In this document: piece by piece, positions 8,431 to 14,809 of the stretch
Layout of the letters: every line of letters begins with the position of its first letter
Numbering within the stretch: the stretch's first letter is position 1
NCBI GenBank assembly: GCA_030549955.1
Contig: JAUQQI010000192.1
Coordinates: forward strand, 1-18,626
Origin: Chloroflexota bacterium
Lineage (GTDB): Bacteria; Chloroflexota; Dehalococcoidia; JAUQQI01
Length of the DNA: 18,626 nucleotides
Reading direction: 5' to 3'
The notes under the pieces: generated by a model
What the model was told of the DNA's origin: nothing
Seen by the model: the letters and a program-made list of their open reading frames with translations, nothing else
Database searches by the model: none
Position numbers and translations under genes: made by a program

Positions 8431-8999
8431 CCACCCCCCTGACCGAGGCCGACGTCCGAAAACTCCGGGCCGGCGACCTGGTCTTTCTGGACGGGCGGGT
8501 CATCGGCGTCCGGGACGCGACCCTCATCCGGGTCTTCGACCACGGCATCGAGCCGCCCATCGACCTGACCGGGGCGGCCGTCCTGCACACTGCCCCGAAC
8601 GTCCGGCGCGAGGGCGACCGGTACGTCCCCCTCTCGGTTGGGACGACCACAAGCGCCCGGATGGACCGGTTCACCCGGGGCCTTCTGGAAGGCTACGGGG
8701 TCCGGGCCATTATCGGCAAGGGTGGCCTCTATCTCCCCGAAAGCCTGGATGCCCTCCGGACGTTCGGCGGCTGCTACCTGGCCATTGTCGGCGGGGCGGC
8801 GGCCTGGCAGACCCTCCACACTGAGGCTATCGAGGCCGTCTACTGGGAGGACCTGATGCCCGAGGCCCTCTGGGTCTTCCGGGTCAAGGACCTGGGGCCG
8901 CTGTTTGTGGCCATCGACAGCCACGGCGAGAGCCTCTACGCCAGAGTCGGAGCCGAAGCCCGGGCCCGACTCGGGCAAATTCTCACCGGGACCGGGTGA
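8409..8999 (+). CDS. Class I (Fe-S) fumarase / L-tartrate dehydratase-type hydro-lyase, beta subunit
   Basis: A 196-residue beta subunit that completes the hydro-lyase with the alpha subunit just before it. It opens with LTTPLTEADVRKLRAGDLVFLDG and contains VLHTAPNV, GTTTSARMD and IGKGGL, all in family order. The start is taken as GTG 8409, ten bases after GGAGG (8394-8398) and placing the N-terminus where family members begin. Two positions differ from the usual consensus: RDxxHKR reads RDATLIR (Leu39, Ile40 for His-Lys), and GPTTS reads GTTTS (Thr79 for Pro). These lie in or near the substrate pocket, so the true substrate may not be fumarate. The stop overlaps the next gene's ATG (TGATG). 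Confidence 0.85.
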   Translation: MATTWRLTTPLTEADVRKLRAGDLVFLDGRVIGVRDATLIRVFDHGIEPPIDLTGAAVLHTAPNVRREGDRYVPLSVGTTTSARMDRFTRGLLEGYGVRAIIGKGGLYLPESLDALRTFGGCYLAIVGGAAAWQTLHTEAIEAVYWEDLMPEALWVFRVKDLGPLFVAIDSHGESLYARVGAEARARLGQILTGTG

Positions 9000-10720
9000 T
9001 GAGGGCGGTCGAGACCCTTTCGGCGGATATCCTGATTCTCGGCGGGGGCGGGGCCGGGACCCTGGCGGCCCTCCACGCCAGCAACCGACCCGGCCTGAAG
9101 GTCGTGGTTGCCGTAAAGGGCCTGCTCGGCAAGAGCGGGTGCACCCGGATGGTCCAGGGCGGCTACAATGCGGTCCTCCACCCCGACGACTCCATCGAGC
9201 GCCACTTCCTTGATACCCTCCGGGGCGGGGCCTTTATCAACGACCAGGAGCTCGTCTGGATTCTGGTTAACCGGGCCCCGCAGATGGTTGCTGAACTCGA
9301 AAACCGCTACGGCTGCTTTTTCGACCGGAACCCCGATGGCACCATTCACCAGAAGCCGTTCGGCGGCCAGACCTTCGACCGGACCGTTCACCGGGGTGAC
9401 CTGACCGGGATCGAGATTATGGAGCGGCTGCGCACGGCCCTCCTGGCCCGGGATTCGGTCCTGGTCCTTGAGGAGCACCGGGCCGTCGGCCTCCTCCGGG
9501 ACCGGGGCCAGGGCCGGGTCTGCGGGGCCGTTTTGCTCAATATCCGCCGGGGGACTTTTACAGTCGTTCAGGCCCGGGCGACCCTGCTGGCCACCGGTGG
9601 CGGCCCGACAATGTACCGGATGGCAACCCCGTCCCGGGAGAAGAGCCTGGACGGCATTGTTCTCGCCTATCAGGCCGGCGCCCTACTAATGGATATGGAG
9701 ATGGTTCAGTTCCACCCGACCGCCCTGGTCGTGCCGGGTTCGGAGCTTAACGGGGCCGTCCTCGAGGAGGGCCTGCGGGGGGCCGGGGCACATCTCCTCA
9801 ACAGCCTTGGCGAACGGTTCATGGCCCGCTACGACCCGGACCGGATGGAGCGGTCGACCCGGGACATTGTCTCCCGGGCGTGTTATCTCGAGATCACGGC
9901 CGGCCGGGGCACCCCTGGCGGCGGGGTCTGGCTCGATATCAGTCACTTGGGCCGGGCCACCGTCGAGGCCCTCTTCCCGGGCATGGTCGAGCGGACCCGG
10001 GCCGCCGGCTTTGACCTGGCCACCGGTCCGGTCGAGGTTTGCCCGGCCGCTCACTTCATCATGGGCGGGGTTGTCATCGACGAATCGTGTCATACGACCA
10101 TCCCCGGCCTCTACGCCGCCGGGGAGGATGCGGCCGGGGTCCAGGGGGCAAACCGGCTCGGGGGCAACGGGGTCGCCGAGTCGACGGTTTTCGGGGCCCT
10201 GGCCGGCGACGTCATGGCCGAGGAGGTGGTCGGGACGCCGCGCCTTGAACCCGACCCCCACGAGGTCGAGGCCCACATCGAGGCGGCCACCGGCCCCCTC
10301 CGACGGGACGCGGGTGAAGATGTTTACGGCCTCCTCGACCGGCTCCGGGAGCTGATGTGGGCGAAGGTCGGGGTCGTCCGTAACCGGTCGGGTCTCGAGG
10401 CGGCCCTCGCTGAGCTGGCCGAGCTCAAAGAGCGGGCCGCCCGGGTTAAGACCCAGAAGGCTGCCCCGGCCTTCAACCTGGAGTGGCAACAGGCCCTGAA
10501 CCTGCGCAGCCTTGTGGCCGCCTCGGAGCTGGTCGCCGCCAGCGCCCTCTATCGGACTGAGAGCCGGGGCGCCCACTACCGGGAGGATTTTCCCGACCAG
10601 GACGACGAAAACTGGCTCTGCAACGTAACGGCAGTGCGGGCTGAGGGTGGCCTTCGGCTCGAGAAGCGGCCGGCCCGGCTCAGCCGGATTAACCCGCTGG
10701 TTGGGGAAAGGCGGCAATGA
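8999..10720 (+). CDS. sdhA: Succinate dehydrogenase / fumarate reductase flavoprotein subunit
   Basis: A 573-residue FAD subunit that oxidises succinate or reduces fumarate at the inner face of the membrane. It has the dinucleotide-binding GGGGAGT near the N-terminus, active-site residues His239 (FHPTA), Arg288 (STRDIVSRA), His352 (AAHFIMGG) and Arg386 (GANRLGGNG), and the LYAAGEDAAG FAD motif. The residue that binds FAD covalently in E. coli SdhA (His in SHT) is Cys48 here (SGCTRMVQGG), so the flavin is probably not attached. Archaeal-type SDH/FRD flavoproteins and L-aspartate oxidase, which also lack this His, are the closest comparisons. L-aspartate oxidase itself is unlikely because sdhB, sdhC and sdhD follow directly. 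ATG 8999 overlaps the hydro-lyase stop; an in-frame GTG at 8996 is the alternative. Confidence 0.92.
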   Translation: MRAVETLSADILILGGGGAGTLAALHASNRPGLKVVVAVKGLLGKSGCTRMVQGGYNAVLHPDDSIERHFLDTLRGGAFINDQELVWILVNRAPQMVAELENRYGCFFDRNPDGTIHQKPFGGQTFDRTVHRGDLTGIEIMERLRTALLARDSVLVLEEHRAVGLLRDRGQGRVCGAVLLNIRRGTFTVVQARATLLATGGGPTMYRMATPSREKSLDGIVLAYQAGALLMDMEMVQFHPTALVVPGSELNGAVLEEGLRGAGAHLLNSLGERFMARYDPDRMERSTRDIVSRACYLEITAGRGTPGGGVWLDISHLGRATVEALFPGMVERTRAAGFDLATGPVEVCPAAHFIMGGVVIDESCHTTIPGLYAAGEDAAGVQGANRLGGNGVAESTVFGALAGDVMAEEVVGTPRLEPDPHEVEAHIEAATGPLRRDAGEDVYGLLDRLRELMWAKVGVVRNRSGLEAALAELAELKERAARVKTQKAAPAFNLEWQQALNLRSLVAASELVAASALYRTESRGAHYREDFPDQDDENWLCNVTAVRAEGGLRLEKRPARLSRINPLVGERRQ

Positions 10721-11445
10721 ACGGCAGGGGGCGAACTGTCCGGGTCGCCCGGACGGCACCTGACGGACGCCGGTATTACGAGGATTTTCGGGTACCATTG
10801 GGGCCGCAGACGACGATTCTGGATGCCCTGCTGTATATCCACCGGCACCTGGACCGGACCCTGGCCTTCCGCTATGCCTGCCGGCAGGCGATGTGCGGAA
10901 CCTGCGGGGTCCGGGTCAACGGGGTCGAGCGGCTCGCCTGCTACACCCTGCTGGGGGCCGTCCCGGGCCGGGTCGTGACCGTGGAACCGCTACGGCACCT
11001 GCCGGTCATCCGGGACCTGGTGGTCGATTTCGGGCCGTTCTTCCGGGCCTGGGCCGCCATCCGGCCGGCCTTCGTTCCGGCGGACAATGACGGGGCAGAG
11101 CCGGCCCGGATCCGGCCCGATGACCCGGACCGCCGGGTTATCGACCGGCACCGGGAGTGCATCTCGTGCGGCCTGTGCTACTCGGCCTGCGACGTCGTCG
11201 GGACCCGCCCGGGCTTTCCGGGCCCGGCGGCCCTCAACCACGCCCTCTGCCTGGTCCTGGACCGGCGGGACGGTGCCGGCCCGGACCGGCTCAAGCCCAT
11301 CGACGGGCCGGAGGGATGCTGGGCCTGCCACGGTTTGCTGGCCTGCTCAAATGTGTGTCCCAAGGGGCTTGACCCAACGGGGGCCATCGAAGACCTCAAG
11401 CGGTTGGTTGCTTTCGGGAGGCGCCGGAATGGGGTTGCGGTCTGA
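10717..11445 (+). CDS. sdhB: Succinate dehydrogenase / fumarate reductase iron-sulfur subunit
   Basis: A 242-residue electron-transfer subunit linking the flavoprotein to the membrane quinone site. The N-terminal ferredoxin domain has [2Fe-2S] ligands Cys55, Cys60, Cys63 and Cys75. The C-terminal helical domain has CISCGLCYSAC (Cys148, 151, 154, 158) and CHGLLACSNVCPKGLDP (Cys204, 210, 214), the pattern for a [4Fe-4S] plus a [3Fe-4S] cluster. The proline that usually follows the fourth cysteine of the first motif is Asp159, and there is an extra Cys201. ATG 10717 overlaps the sdhA stop by four bases. The length and cysteine spacing are those of a standard SdhB/FrdB, so an active protein is expected. 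The direction of catalysis is not shown by the sequence. Confidence 0.95.
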   Translation: MNGRGRTVRVARTAPDGRRYYEDFRVPLGPQTTILDALLYIHRHLDRTLAFRYACRQAMCGTCGVRVNGVERLACYTLLGAVPGRVVTVEPLRHLPVIRDLVVDFGPFFRAWAAIRPAFVPADNDGAEPARIRPDDPDRRVIDRHRECISCGLCYSACDVVGTRPGFPGPAALNHALCLVLDRRDGAGPDRLKPIDGPEGCWACHGLLACSNVCPKGLDPTGAIEDLKRLVAFGRRRNGVAV

Positions 11446-11806
11446 GGTTGGGCGTTCGGCCTATCCGCTGAGCTGGCCCCGGCTGCACCGGGCGGGGGTC
11501 TGGGCCCGGCGGCTCCAGCGGGTCAGCGGCCTGGCCCTCGTGGCCTTTGCCGTCTGGCACGTGTTTCAGGTCGTTGAAGCCGCCCACGACCGGACCCGGC
11601 TGGCGGCCATGATTTCGACCCTTTATCATCCGGCCTTCATCGGCCTGGTGCTGGCCAGCCTCGGCTTTCACACCTTCAACGGCCTGCGGACGGTGCTCCT
11701 TGACCTGGGCCTGCTGGCAAGCCGGCGGCAGGCCGGGGCGATTCTGGTCGCGGCCCTGGGGACGGTCGTGCTGGTCGCCGCGGCCCTGGGCTGGAGGTTG
11801 CGGTGA
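11429..11806 (+). CDS. sdhC: Succinate dehydrogenase membrane anchor / cytochrome b subunit, SdhC-like
   Basis: A 125-residue protein with three hydrophobic helices (about 32-50, 68-93, 102-122). LQRVSG (Arg31, Ser33) before helix 1 matches the quinone-site Arg/Ser motif of SdhC. His44 in helix 1 and His81 in FHTFNGLRTVLLD are candidate heme ligands; HxxxGLR is the family signature. ATG 11429 lies seven bases after GGGAGG (11416-11421), which fixes the start. A longer open frame upstream lies within sdhB and is ignored. The coding region overlaps the sdhB end by 17 bases and its stop overlaps the sdhD ATG. Its motifs recur in the next gene, so the two anchors look like paralogues. Confidence 0.87.
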   Translation: MGLRSEVGRSAYPLSWPRLHRAGVWARRLQRVSGLALVAFAVWHVFQVVEAAHDRTRLAAMISTLYHPAFIGLVLASLGFHTFNGLRTVLLDLGLLASRRQAGAILVAALGTVVLVAAALGWRLR

Positions 11807-12102
11807 TGGGCGAAGCGGGCTGGTGGGTGCTCCAGCGGACGACGGGGATACTGCTGGTCGTTCCGGTCGGGGTCCACCTTTTCGCCCAGGTTACGGGGGC
11901 GGTCGACCTTACGGTCAGGTTTGTCAATGACCTGGCGTTGCTAATCCTGGTCGTGCTCCACAGCATCCCCGGCCTGCGGACGGTGGTCCACGACTACGTG
12001 CCGGATAGCCGGCTCCGGGTCTGGGCCGAGCGGTTACTTCTAATCGGAGGGGCGGGGCTCGTGGGCTACGGGGTCTGGGGTCTCCGGGTATTCTTTACGT
12101 AA
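11806..12102 (+). CDS. sdhD: Succinate dehydrogenase membrane anchor subunit, SdhD-like
   Basis: A 98-residue membrane protein with three hydrophobic helices (about 12-31, 42-61, 76-94). It carries LQRTTG (Arg11), His24 and the HSIPGLRTVVHDYV stretch (His52, Asp63, Tyr64), the SdhD-type HxxxGLRxxxxDY signature that contributes to heme and quinone binding. ATG 11806 overlaps the sdhC stop (TGATG); GTG 11803 is a possible earlier start. It completes an A-B-C-D complex. With one good His pair in each anchor a two-heme (type A) enzyme is possible, but this is inference. The stop TAA lies inside a perfect 14-bp palindrome (12092-12105). Confidence 0.85.
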   Translation: MGEAGWWVLQRTTGILLVVPVGVHLFAQVTGAVDLTVRFVNDLALLILVVLHSIPGLRTVVHDYVPDSRLRVWAERLLLIGGAGLVGYGVWGLRVFFT

Positions 12103-12105
12103 AGA
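12092..12105. promoter_or_regulatory. 14-bp perfect palindrome at the sdhD stop, upstream of the ABC genes
   Basis: TCTTTACGTAAAGA is fully self-complementary. It spans the sdhD stop codon (TAA 12100-12102) and ends just before the strong ribosome site of the next gene. One such palindrome is expected about once per 16 kb by chance, so only its position and AT-rich makeup make it notable. It could be an internal operator or mean nothing. Confidence 0.3.
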
Positions 12106-12117
12106 GGAGGGAGGTCA

Positions 12118-13119
12118 ATGCGAAAGGTTAACCTGGCGGTTGCGGTCTTTGCGGTTATAGCGGCTCTTGCGGCAGCCTGCGCTCCGGCCGGAGCACCGGC
12201 CCCGGCCGGTCCAACCCCCGGGGCGATTAAGGCGCCTTCAAAGGTGACCATCGCCTATCAGCCCGGCCTCGGCTACGCCCAGCTCATCATCATGAAGCGA
12301 GAGCAGGTGCTGGAGAAAAAGTTCCCGAACACAACCTTTGAATGGAAGATTCTTGCGGCCGGGGCCCCGATCCGGGACGGGATGATTGCCGGGCAGATTC
12401 AGGTCGGGGCCGGGGGGACCGGGCCGTTCCTGGTCGGCTGGGACCGGGGAGTCGGCTGGCGCATCCTTTCGTCCCTCAACCAGATGGACCTCTGGCTCAT
12501 GGCGGTGGACCCGAATATCAAAACCCTTAAAGACATAAAGCCAGGCATGCAGATCGGCCTGCCGGCCCCCGACTCGATTCAGGCGGTAGTTCTGCGGCGG
12601 GCCGCCCAGCAACAGCTCGGTAACCCGAATGCCCTGGACCAGAACCTGGTTGCGATTGCCCACCCGGCCGGCGTCCAGGCGCTCCTGGGCGGCCAGCTTG
12701 CCGCCCACCTGACGTCGCCCCCGTTCCAGTTCCAGGAGAAGGACGCCGGGGCCAGGGTCATCCTGCGCAGTTTCGACGTCTTCGGGCCCCACACTTTCAA
12801 TAGTGTCTGGGTGCTGGAAAGCTTTTATAACGAGTACCCGGATTTCAATAAGGCATTTTATGAGGCCATCGCCGAAGCGACCCGCCTCATCAAGGAGAAG
12901 CCCGACGAGGCCGCCCGAATTGTCGCCGAAGAGGAGCAGGGCCAGGTCTCACCGGCCACCTACCGGGACTGGCTGACCCGGGAGGGGATGGTTTATGACA
13001 CCGTGCCCAGGGGCTTTTTGAAGTTTGCCGCCTTCATGAAAGAGACCGGCATGATTTCGAAGGTGCCGTCGTCGATTAAAGAGTTGACGGTACCTTTGCT
13101 CGGCGATGCCGGGGACTGA
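12118..13119 (+). CDS. ABC transporter substrate-binding lipoprotein, NitT/TauT (SsuA-like) family
   Basis: A 333-residue exported binding protein. Residues 1-21 form a lipoprotein signal (charged start, hydrophobic core, AAAC with lipidation at Cys21), followed by an Ala/Pro/Gly-rich linker to about residue 37. The mature part begins KVTIAYQPGLGYAQLIIMKREQ, the usual first strand and helix of SsuA/TauA/THI5-type binding proteins, and continues with AAGAPIRDGMIAGQIQVGAGG. Relatives bind sulfonates, nitrate, aromatic acids or pyrimidine precursors, so the ligand cannot be fixed from family alone. AGGAGGGAGG lies just upstream of ATG 12118, one of the strongest ribosome sites in the operon, consistent with a binding protein made in excess. 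Sixteen bases separate sdhD and this gene (15 untranslated after the stop). Confidence 0.88.
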   Translation: MRKVNLAVAVFAVIAALAAACAPAGAPAPAGPTPGAIKAPSKVTIAYQPGLGYAQLIIMKREQVLEKKFPNTTFEWKILAAGAPIRDGMIAGQIQVGAGGTGPFLVGWDRGVGWRILSSLNQMDLWLMAVDPNIKTLKDIKPGMQIGLPAPDSIQAVVLRRAAQQQLGNPNALDQNLVAIAHPAGVQALLGGQLAAHLTSPPFQFQEKDAGARVILRSFDVFGPHTFNSVWVLESFYNEYPDFNKAFYEAIAEATRLIKEKPDEAARIVAEEEQGQVSPATYRDWLTREGMVYDTVPRGFLKFAAFMKETGMISKVPSSIKELTVPLLGDAGD

Positions 13120-13135
13120 TCCAGCGGGGATGGCC

Positions 13136-13948
13136 ATGACGCCGGTTGTAATCGTTGATAACGTCCAGATCACTTACGTCGACGCCGGAGGCCGCCGTTT
13201 CGTTGCCGTCGACGGGGTATCCTTTGACGTTCGGGAGGGCGAAAAGTTCGTCATTATCGGCCCGTCCGGCTGCGGCAAAACCACCCTGCTCCGGGCCATT
13301 GCGGGTTTTGTCGCCCCGAGCCGGGGGACGGTGCTGGTCGGGAATGTGCCGGTCCGGGAGCCCGGCCCCGACCGGGCCGTCGTTTTCCAGGACTTCGACC
13401 AGCTCTTTCCCTGGCGGACGGTCCTGGACAACGTGGTCTATGCGCTGGCCGTCACGGGCCGGGCCCGGGGCCGAGCGGCCGTCGAGCGGGCCCGGGATTT
13501 CCTGCGGCTGGTTGGCATCGAGGCGGCCGCCGATAAATATCCCCACCAGCTCTCCGGGGGCATGAAGCAACGGGCCGCGATCGCCCGGGCTCTGGCCATC
13601 GAGCCGAAGATCCTGCTGATGGACGAGCCCTTCGGGGCCCTCGACGCGATCACCCGGACCCAGCTCCAGCACGAACTTAACCGCATCTGGCGGGAGACTG
13701 GCGTCACCATCATCCTGGTAACCCACTCGATTCAGGAGGCCGCCTACCTCGGCCACCGGGTTCTGGTCATGAGCACGAACCCCGGCCGGGTTCAGGCCAT
13801 CGTCCGAACCGACCACGTCGAGGACATGGACGGTGAAGCCTTCGCCGAGGCAACCCGTCGGCTTCGCCACCTCCTCGGCGGCGAGGCGGAAGGCCAGCCG
13901 GTGCCGGCGGCCGAGATCACCCGGAAGGAGGTGGGAGAGGCACAATGA
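13136..13948 (+). CDS. ABC transporter ATP-binding protein, NitT/TauT family
   Basis: A 270-residue ATPase that powers the importer from the cytoplasmic side. All motifs are present: Walker A GPSGCGKT (42-49), Q-loop VVFQDFDQLFPW (Gln85), signature LSGGMKQR (139-146), Walker B ILLMDE (159-164), D-loop GALD and switch His197. The FPWRTVLDNV wording after the Q-loop is typical of the nitrate/sulfonate/taurine group. ATG 13136 is preferred because GCGGGGA (13124-13130) lies five bases upstream; ATGs at 13130 and 13106 are in frame and possible. The stop overlaps the permease ATG (ATGA at 13945-13948). Confidence 0.93.
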   Translation: MTPVVIVDNVQITYVDAGGRRFVAVDGVSFDVREGEKFVIIGPSGCGKTTLLRAIAGFVAPSRGTVLVGNVPVREPGPDRAVVFQDFDQLFPWRTVLDNVVYALAVTGRARGRAAVERARDFLRLVGIEAAADKYPHQLSGGMKQRAAIARALAIEPKILLMDEPFGALDAITRTQLQHELNRIWRETGVTIILVTHSIQEAAYLGHRVLVMSTNPGRVQAIVRTDHVEDMDGEAFAEATRRLRHLLGGEAEGQPVPAAEITRKEVGEAQ

Positions 13949-14772
13949 GGGGCGAACTCGAGCTTGCCCGACCCCGGGCCGTACCGGCGCCCGGAGTTCT
14001 GCGAAGCCCCTGGGTCCGGCGCGCTTTAATTCTGGCCGCCCTTATCGCCGCCTGGCAGGTCTACGTTACGGTTGCCCAGGTAAAGCCGCTCCTTTTCCCG
14101 TCGCCGACGGCGGTCGGCGAAGCCCTGGTGCGGGACCTGACCAGCCTCTCGATTCCCCGTAGCACCGTGACGACCCTCCAGTTTCTGGTTATCGGGACCC
14201 TGGTCGGGGCAGCCCTGGGGCTGCTCCTGGCGGCCTTCTCGATAACCTCCCCCATCGGCCACGAGCTGCTCTCGATCCTGACCTCAATTTTCAACCCTCT
14301 GCCCGGGGTGGCGATCCTGCCGCTAGCAATGATCTGGTTCGGCCTGACCCCGACGGCCATCATCTTCGTGGTCGCCTACGCAACCGTCTGGCCCATCGCG
14401 ATCAGCACCGACATGGGCTTCCGGACCGTCAGCCCGACCCTCCAGATGGTGGCCCGCACCCTCGGCCTTAAGGGTTTCCGGCTGGTCGCCGATGTGCTTT
14501 TGCCGGCGGCCCTGCCCCACCTGCTCTCGGGGCTGAAGGTCGCCTGGGCCTTCGGCTGGCGCACGGTGGTGGCCGCCGAGCTCGTCTTTGGGGTCGCCGG
14601 AGCCCAGGGCGGCCTGGGCTGGTATATCAATACGGCCCGGTATTTTCTTGAGACGCCGCGGGTCTTTGCCGGCCTGGTCATCATCTCCCTGCTGGGCATC
14701 GCCGTCGAGTACGCCTTCCGGCTGGTCGAGTTCCGGACCATCGAGCGCTGGGGAATGAAGAAGACCGGCTGA
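13945..14772 (+). CDS. ABC transporter permease, NitT/TauT family
   Basis: A 275-residue inner-membrane permease of the BPD_transp_1 family with about six helices (approximately 26-46, 75-99, 117-132, 136-155, 196-215, 240-261). The EAA-type loop that docks to the ATPase is visible at about 170-191 (ARTLGLKGFRLVADVLLPAA), and PSPTAVGEAL near residue 52 is typical of SsuC/TauC proteins. It is coupled to the ATPase gene by an ATGA overlap, with AAGGAGGTG at 13925-13933 as the ribosome site. With only one permease gene, a homodimer is expected. It is the last gene of the operon; no clear intrinsic terminator follows in the 37-base gap. Confidence 0.92.
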   Translation: MRGELELARPRAVPAPGVLRSPWVRRALILAALIAAWQVYVTVAQVKPLLFPSPTAVGEALVRDLTSLSIPRSTVTTLQFLVIGTLVGAALGLLLAAFSITSPIGHELLSILTSIFNPLPGVAILPLAMIWFGLTPTAIIFVVAYATVWPIAISTDMGFRTVSPTLQMVARTLGLKGFRLVADVLLPAALPHLLSGLKVAWAFGWRTVVAAELVFGVAGAQGGLGWYINTARYFLETPRVFAGLVIISLLGIAVEYAFRLVEFRTIERWGMKKTG

Positions 14773-14796
14773 TTGTTCTGCACGGGCCGGCCGGAT

Positions 14797-14802
14797 TATC
14801 CT
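14797..14802 (+). promoter_or_regulatory. Possible -10 box for a leaderless transcript
   Basis: TATCCT (a TANNNT -10 form) ends seven bases before GTG 14810, with no Shine-Dalgarno sequence between. This is the spacing seen for leaderless messages in several bacterial groups. The -35 side is weak (TTGTTC at 14773-14778). An ATG-TGA start-stop pair at 14808-14813 overlaps the GTG. Confidence 0.35.
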
Positions 14803-14809
14803 TAAAAAT

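Noticed and set aside
8999..10720. L-aspartate oxidase (NadB) instead of SdhA
   Set aside because: The missing flavin His fits NadB, but sdhB, sdhC and sdhD follow in the same operon with overlaps, and no nadA or nadC is nearby.
9686..10798. 370-residue antisense frame opposite sdhA
   Set aside because: No recognisable domain; the + strand has intact SDH active-site motifs throughout.
11087..11428. Upstream extension of the sdhC frame
   Set aside because: It overlaps the cysteine motifs of sdhB, and the translation is not membrane-like; ATG 11429 has an ideal ribosome site.
13076..13945. 289-residue antisense frame opposite the ABC ATPase
   Set aside because: Mirror of a complete ATPase with all motifs; no motif of its own.
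14781..14796. GGGCCGGCCGG run after the permease as a terminator
   Set aside because: Too short a stem, no U-tract, and GGCCGGCC words are background in this window.
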